Origin: Flavobacterium tistrianum | Lineage (GTDB): Bacteria > Bacteroidota > Bacteroidia > Flavobacteriales > Flavobacteriaceae | NCBI RefSeq assembly: GCF_003254545.1 | Contig: NZ_QJRH01000063.1 | Span: 123,420-187,419, forward strand | DNA length: 64,000 nt | Direction: 5' to 3' | Part shown: positions 60,743-64,000 of the stretch, one piece after another | Numbering within the stretch: position 1 is the first letter of the stretch | Layout of the letters: every line of letters begins with the position of its first letter | The notes under the pieces: generated by a model | Databases searched by the model: none | What the model was told of the DNA's origin: nothing | The model's input: the letters and a program-made list of their open reading frames with translations, nothing else | Position numbers and translations under genes: made by a program

Positions 60743-61633
60743 ATGAAAAAATCTTATTTGATACTGCACATTGCAGTTTTACTTGCTGGTTTTACTGGCA
60801 TTTTCGGAAAACTTATTTCTCTTAATGAAATCACGTTAGTTTGGTATAGAGCATTCTTTGCCTTAATTATTCTATTTTTTATTCTAAAAATATATAATCT
60901 GAAAATGCTAAAGTCATTTTCTGAAGCGCTAAAAATCTCTAAAGCTGGAGTATTGATTACCATTCACTGGATTTTCTTTTACGCCAGCATTAAATATTCC
61001 AACATATCAATTGGCGTTGTGTGTTATTGCCTGACTAGTTTTTTCACTGCTTTTTTTGAACCTATTCTCAATAAAAAGAAATTCAATATGGTTCAAGTTT
61101 TATTAAGTATACTCACCTTATTAGGAATAAGTCTGATTTTTCATTTTGATTCTTCCTATCAACTTGGAATTTTACTTGGAGTAATTTCTTCAGCATTTGG
61201 AGCCTTATATACTATTTACAATGAAAGACTGGTACAATTTTACGATAGCAAACTCATTAATTTTTATCAGATGCTTGGCGGAACATTGGCACTAGGCACA
61301 GCTCTGCCATTTTATTTTTATAATTTTCCAGAACAGACTTTCATTCCAGGCCCAAAAGACATTTTTTATCTACTGATTTTATCTTCCTGCTGTACCGTTG
61401 CTCTTTATGTAATGTTTGCAGAATCGCTAAAAAAGATTCCTGCTTTTACCATAAATCTAACATTCAACTTAGAGCCAATCTATTCTATAATATTAGCCTT
61501 TCTATTTTTTAACGAAGGCCAATCGGTTAATTTCTCTTTTTACATAGGAATAAGTTTGGTAATGACTTCAGTTTTGCTCCAATCTATAATTTCTATTCGA
61601 AAGAAAGATTTAGTAGAGCAACAAATCTTTTAG
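60743..61633 (+). CDS. EamA/DMT-family transporter
   Basis: A 296-residue membrane protein with ten helices in two EamA repeats: FTGIFGKLISLNEITLVWYR with IHWIFFYASIKYSNISIGVV in the first, and GALYTIYNERLVQFY with INLTFNLEPIYSIILAFLFF in the second. These exporters move amino acids or other metabolites. The long leader with a Pro-rich short ORF may be regulatory. It has its own terminator. Confidence 0.88.
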   Translation: MKKSYLILHIAVLLAGFTGIFGKLISLNEITLVWYRAFFALIILFFILKIYNLKMLKSFSEALKISKAGVLITIHWIFFYASIKYSNISIGVVCYCLTSFFTAFFEPILNKKKFNMVQVLLSILTLLGISLIFHFDSSYQLGILLGVISSAFGALYTIYNERLVQFYDSKLINFYQMLGGTLALGTALPFYFYNFPEQTFIPGPKDIFYLLILSSCCTVALYVMFAESLKKIPAFTINLTFNLEPIYSIILAFLFFNEGQSVNFSFYIGISLVMTSVLLQSIISIRKKDLVEQQIF

Positions 61634-61645
61634 AACTGTAAAAAC

Positions 61646-61680
61646 AAAAAACTCCTTTGATTTAAAGGAGTTTTTCTTTT
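61646..61680. terminator. Terminator between EamA and YdeI-like genes
   Basis: AAAAACTCCTTT and AAAGGAGTTTTT, 12-bp stem with a 5-base loop; A run before and T after. Serves both converging genes. Confidence 0.87.
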
Positions 61681-61693
61681 TTTCAAATATTTT

Positions 61694-62287
61694 TTAATCA
61701 TTCAATCCTTTTCCATCTAGAATTCTTTGACTATTTTTTTCTATTCTAGTTTCTCTAGTTTTAGATTGTTTAGGTTGAGAAAAATGAAGTAAATATGCTC
61801 GCTGTCTTCCAGGTGTTAAAGCATCGAAAGCTTTCTTAAAATCTGTATCAGAATCAAATTTATACTGAAGCTCTTTGGCAACTTCAAAATCAGAAACTTT
61901 TTTCAATTCGACTTTTTGTCCCGATTTCTCAATTTCGGCCGCCTCAAAAATATATTTTTTTAAAATTTCTTTTTTCGCCATAACATCTTCCACATTCGTA
62001 AATCGAACTTGACGCGCTGCCTGAACATTATCTGATTGTTGAATTAGAATATTATCCGGATCTTTCATTAAAGCGCCTTTGAAAAACAAAAAAGCACAAT
62101 ATTCCTTAAAATAATGGATCAATACAATATTTGCTTTTTCGAAAGTATAACAAGGAGATCCCCATTTCAATTCTTCAGACAAATGACAGTCTAAAACAAT
62201 TTCTCTCATTTGTTCTATTTCGGCTTTCCATTTTTCAGCTTTTTCAAAATAAAAATCAACTTTGGAGTTTGTACTATATTTTGTCAT
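61694..62287 (-). CDS. YdeI/OmpD-associated family protein (DUF1801)
   Basis: A 197-residue cytoplasmic protein. DUF1801 covers about 10-120 (WKAEIEQMREIVLDCHLSEE, LKWGSPCYTF, IHYFKEYCAFLFFKGALMKD), and the C-terminal FKKAFDALTPGRQRAYLLHF with RIEKNSQRILDGKGLND matches the YdeI OmdA-type tail. These proteins are of unknown mechanism. Monocistronic, 46 bases from the LpxA gene on the same strand. Confidence 0.86.
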   Translation of the reverse strand: MTKYSTNSKVDFYFEKAEKWKAEIEQMREIVLDCHLSEELKWGSPCYTFEKANIVLIHYFKEYCAFLFFKGALMKDPDNILIQQSDNVQAARQVRFTNVEDVMAKKEILKKYIFEAAEIEKSGQKVELKKVSDFEVAKELQYKFDSDTDFKKAFDALTPGRQRAYLLHFSQPKQSKTRETRIEKNSQRILDGKGLND

Positions 62288-62332
62288 AATGCGTTAATTT
62301 AATAAGCATATAAATTTAGCATTTTTATATAT

Positions 62333-63106
62333 TTAAAATTCAAAACCTTTAATAATTCCTCTTTTAGAATCACGAACAAAATTTAGAATCTTATCTCTTT
62401 CTTCGGTTTTCTCAAATTCATTACTAATTACTTCAAGTGCGAATTTTGTATTTCTCTTTTCCTGGAATAGAATTCTATACATCGACCGAAGCTCATCAAT
62501 TTTTCTAGAATCAAATCCTCTTCGTCTCAGACCAACAGTATTAACCCCAGCAAATCTCAAAGGCTCATGTGCAACAACGACATAAGGCGGAACATCCTTA
62601 ACCACTCTACTCAAACCGCTAATCATCGCATGCTCGCCAATCACCGAAAATTGATGTATAGCAGTTAGTCCGCTAATATTTACCCAATCTTCTACAATTA
62701 CTTCACCAGCCATTCCGACACTAAAGCCTATAATACAATTATTGCCAATAATACAATCATGCCCAATATGTGCATTAGACATAATCAAATTTGAATTACC
62801 AATACTTGTTTTTCCTTTGGAAACTGTCCCTTTATTAATTGTTACAAATTCCCTGATTATATTGTTATCTCCTATTTCCAAAAGAGTATACTCTCCTTTA
62901 TATTTCAAGTCCTGAGGAACACCGCCTAAAACTGCGTTAGAATGAATCTCACAATTTTCTCCAATTCTAGATCCGCTTAAAATAGTCACATTGTTTCCTA
63001 TCTGCGTATTATTACCAATTATGACATCCTGGTCAATAACAACATTATTTCCTATACGAATATTAGTTCCCAGCACAGCTCTCGTATCAATAAAAGTATC
63101 TTTCAA
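62333..63106 (-). CDS. LpxA-type UDP-GlcNAc acyltransferase, solitary copy
   Basis: A 257-residue left-handed beta-helix protein. LGGVPQDLKYKGE, IIREFVTINKGT and the catalytic His116 in NAHIGHDC are those of LpxA, and the C-terminal helical cap (RRRGFDSRKIDELRSMYRIL) fits. It would put a 3-hydroxyacyl chain on UDP-GlcNAc in lipid A synthesis. It is outside the usual lpxD-lpxC-lpxA cluster and is followed by unrelated genes, so it may be a second copy. It must start at TTG (63106), as an in-frame stop lies two codons upstream. Confidence 0.88.
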   Translation of the reverse strand: MKDTFIDTRAVLGTNIRIGNNVVIDQDVIIGNNTQIGNNVTILSGSRIGENCEIHSNAVLGGVPQDLKYKGEYTLLEIGDNNIIREFVTINKGTVSKGKTSIGNSNLIMSNAHIGHDCIIGNNCIIGFSVGMAGEVIVEDWVNISGLTAIHQFSVIGEHAMISGLSRVVKDVPPYVVVAHEPLRFAGVNTVGLRRRGFDSRKIDELRSMYRILFQEKRNTKFALEVISNEFEKTEERDKILNFVRDSKRGIIKGFEF

Positions 63107-63169
63107 TTTTTACATCTTTAATTAGCCACAAAAATTCAAAAACTTTAGATACTTTTTATTGATGTAATG

Positions 63170-63733
63170 TCAAATAATAGATGCACGAATCCTACTCAGA
63201 GTTTCTTGGCTTACGCCAATTAATGAAGCGATGTGTTTTAATTTAGCTTTTTTAATAATTTGAGGAAATGACTCTAACAGAAATAAATATTTTTTCTCTG
63301 CAGTCATTAAACGAAATAAATGATTAAACTCATTTATTTTAGAAAGATAATGCCGAAGCTGTCTAATATGAAACTTCACAAATAACGGATATTCTAATAA
63401 AGCCTGCTCATCGGAATAAGATAAGGAATAGAGAATTGTTTCTTCGCAAGTTTGAAAACTCTCAAAAGATGGTTTCTGCTCAAAAAAACTACTCATCGAA
63501 GTTACAAATTGATTATCGGTATAAATCCACTTCGTAACTTCTTCCCCATCTTCAATACAAAACCTTCTAACCGCACCTGATTTAATAAAGTAGATTTTGT
63601 TACATATCTTTCCTTCTACTATAATAAACTGGTCTTTTTTAAAAGTTTCTTCGACAAAACTTTCTTTAATAGCAAGCTCTGTCTCCGAATCTAATTTCTC
63701 AAAACTATTTATAATTTGAATTAGTTCCTCCAT
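63170..63733 (-). CDS. Crp/Fnr-family transcriptional regulator
   Basis: A 187-residue regulator. The cyclic-nucleotide-binding beta-roll spans about 20-110 (FKKDQFIIVEGKICNKIYFI, SGAVRRFCIEDGEEVTKWIY) and a helix-turn-helix at the end, LKHIASLIGVSQETLSRIRAS. It lacks the cysteine cluster of Fnr, so oxygen sensing by FeS is unlikely; flavobacterial members respond to varied signals. It lies upstream of the LpxA gene on the same strand (63 bases), so might regulate it. Confidence 0.88.
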   Translation of the reverse strand: MEELIQIINSFEKLDSETELAIKESFVEETFKKDQFIIVEGKICNKIYFIKSGAVRRFCIEDGEEVTKWIYTDNQFVTSMSSFFEQKPSFESFQTCEETILYSLSYSDEQALLEYPLFVKFHIRQLRHYLSKINEFNHLFRLMTAEKKYLFLLESFPQIIKKAKLKHIASLIGVSQETLSRIRASII

Positions 63734-63935
63734 TTATTTTATTTTCATGATAAACCAAATTTAAAATGAAATTAATATAAAAGCTAGCCTTGATTAAGAA
63801 ACCGCAATAATAAAGCTATTGCGACAATTTTAACGATCTATAAATAAAAAATCGACTTAGATACTTATAAATAAAATTAACTCCATTAAAAGACAAAAAA
63901 ATCAACCACAAGAATAAACAGTTTTATTTATATAG

Positions 63936-64000
63936 CGTTTCCCTACGGGCCGTGCTGTCCGCTGTATCTTTTGCGGGAGAAAGGATAGGGAAAAAAGAAT
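63936..64000. repeat. Partial GC-rich palindromic element at the window end
   Basis: From about 63936 the AT-rich sequence changes to CCCTACGGGCCGTGCTGTCC, then GCTGTATC and GGATAGGG. Short self-complementary pieces such as CCCTACGGG and CCTTTCTC-type pairs suggest one more composite hairpin, cut by the window edge. The 267-base end region holds no other feature except a small CGCAATA/TATTGCG hairpin at 63803-63823. Confidence 0.5.

Overview
The window is a chromosomal segment of a Bacteroidota bacterium, most likely the genus Flavobacterium. The evidence is AT-rich DNA, SusC/SusD pairs, lipoproteins with acidic residues straight after the lipobox cysteine, many promoters with the Bacteroidota -7 element TAnnTTTG (four also with a -33 TTTG/TTG 19-20 bp upstream), a DPP7-type S46 peptidase, and numerous intergenic palindromes of the kind scattered through Flavobacterium genomes. 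No rRNA operon, prophage, integrase, transposase or CRISPR array is visible. There is one tRNA, tRNA-Val(UAC).

Layout. 1-7001: the 3' end of a SusD-like gene, then a complete four-gene nutrient importer (SusC, SusD-like and two small lipoproteins) whose composition resembles the Bacteroides BT2264-BT2261 peptide importer. 7089-15133: housekeeping genes (rlmB, rhomboid protease, rarA, YjjG-type HAD phosphatase, radC, mpl) and secreted proteins of unknown function. 15324-22167: DPP7-type peptidase, small beta-barrel, obgE, CNNM/CBS protein, a long intergenic palindrome, adk and hpt. 22353-30669: sorbosone-dehydrogenase-like lipoprotein, TonB-dependent receptor, purK-purE and an M3 dipeptidyl carboxypeptidase. 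30799-35514: SanA-like protein, Na+/H+ antiporter, a GbsR/MarR regulator and a three-gene membrane-protein operon sharing a nearly identical 28-bp upstream site, and a TIGR01777 epimerase. 35881-44533: UbiA-like membrane protein, gcvP, a FabH-like ketosynthase, a methyltransferase-like protein with a GT2 glycosyltransferase, and an MlaE/MlaF-type ABC pair. 44629-48623: SprT protein, a four-helix-bundle gene bounded by inverted repeats, SDR, M28 peptidase and acyl-CoA dehydrogenase. 49122-55253: chalcone-isomerase-like protein, amino-acid dehydrogenase, TonB convergent with ExbD/ExbB, and folC. 55433-63733: tRNA-Val, a probable DUF6090 protein, MerR regulator, a GEIHG-motif protein, a second adenylate-kinase-like gene, acyltransferase-3, EamA exporter with a possible leader peptide, a YdeI/DUF1801 protein, a solitary lpxA and a Crp/Fnr regulator.

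How it fits together. A peptide-use theme runs through the window: an outer-membrane importer probably for oligopeptides, a DPP7-type dipeptidyl peptidase, a dipeptidyl carboxypeptidase, an M28 aminopeptidase, and the glycine-cleavage P-protein and amino-acid dehydrogenase for catabolism. TonB/ExbB/ExbD would energise the SusC and TonB-dependent receptors. The features most worth checking are the GbsR regulator with its duplicated operator-like site and unknown membrane operon, the possible leader-peptide/hairpin ahead of the EamA gene, the four-helix-bundle cassette abutting the TTG start of sprT, and the intergenic palindromes (one about 100-bp design occurs three times). All calls come from reading the sequence; no database search was run.
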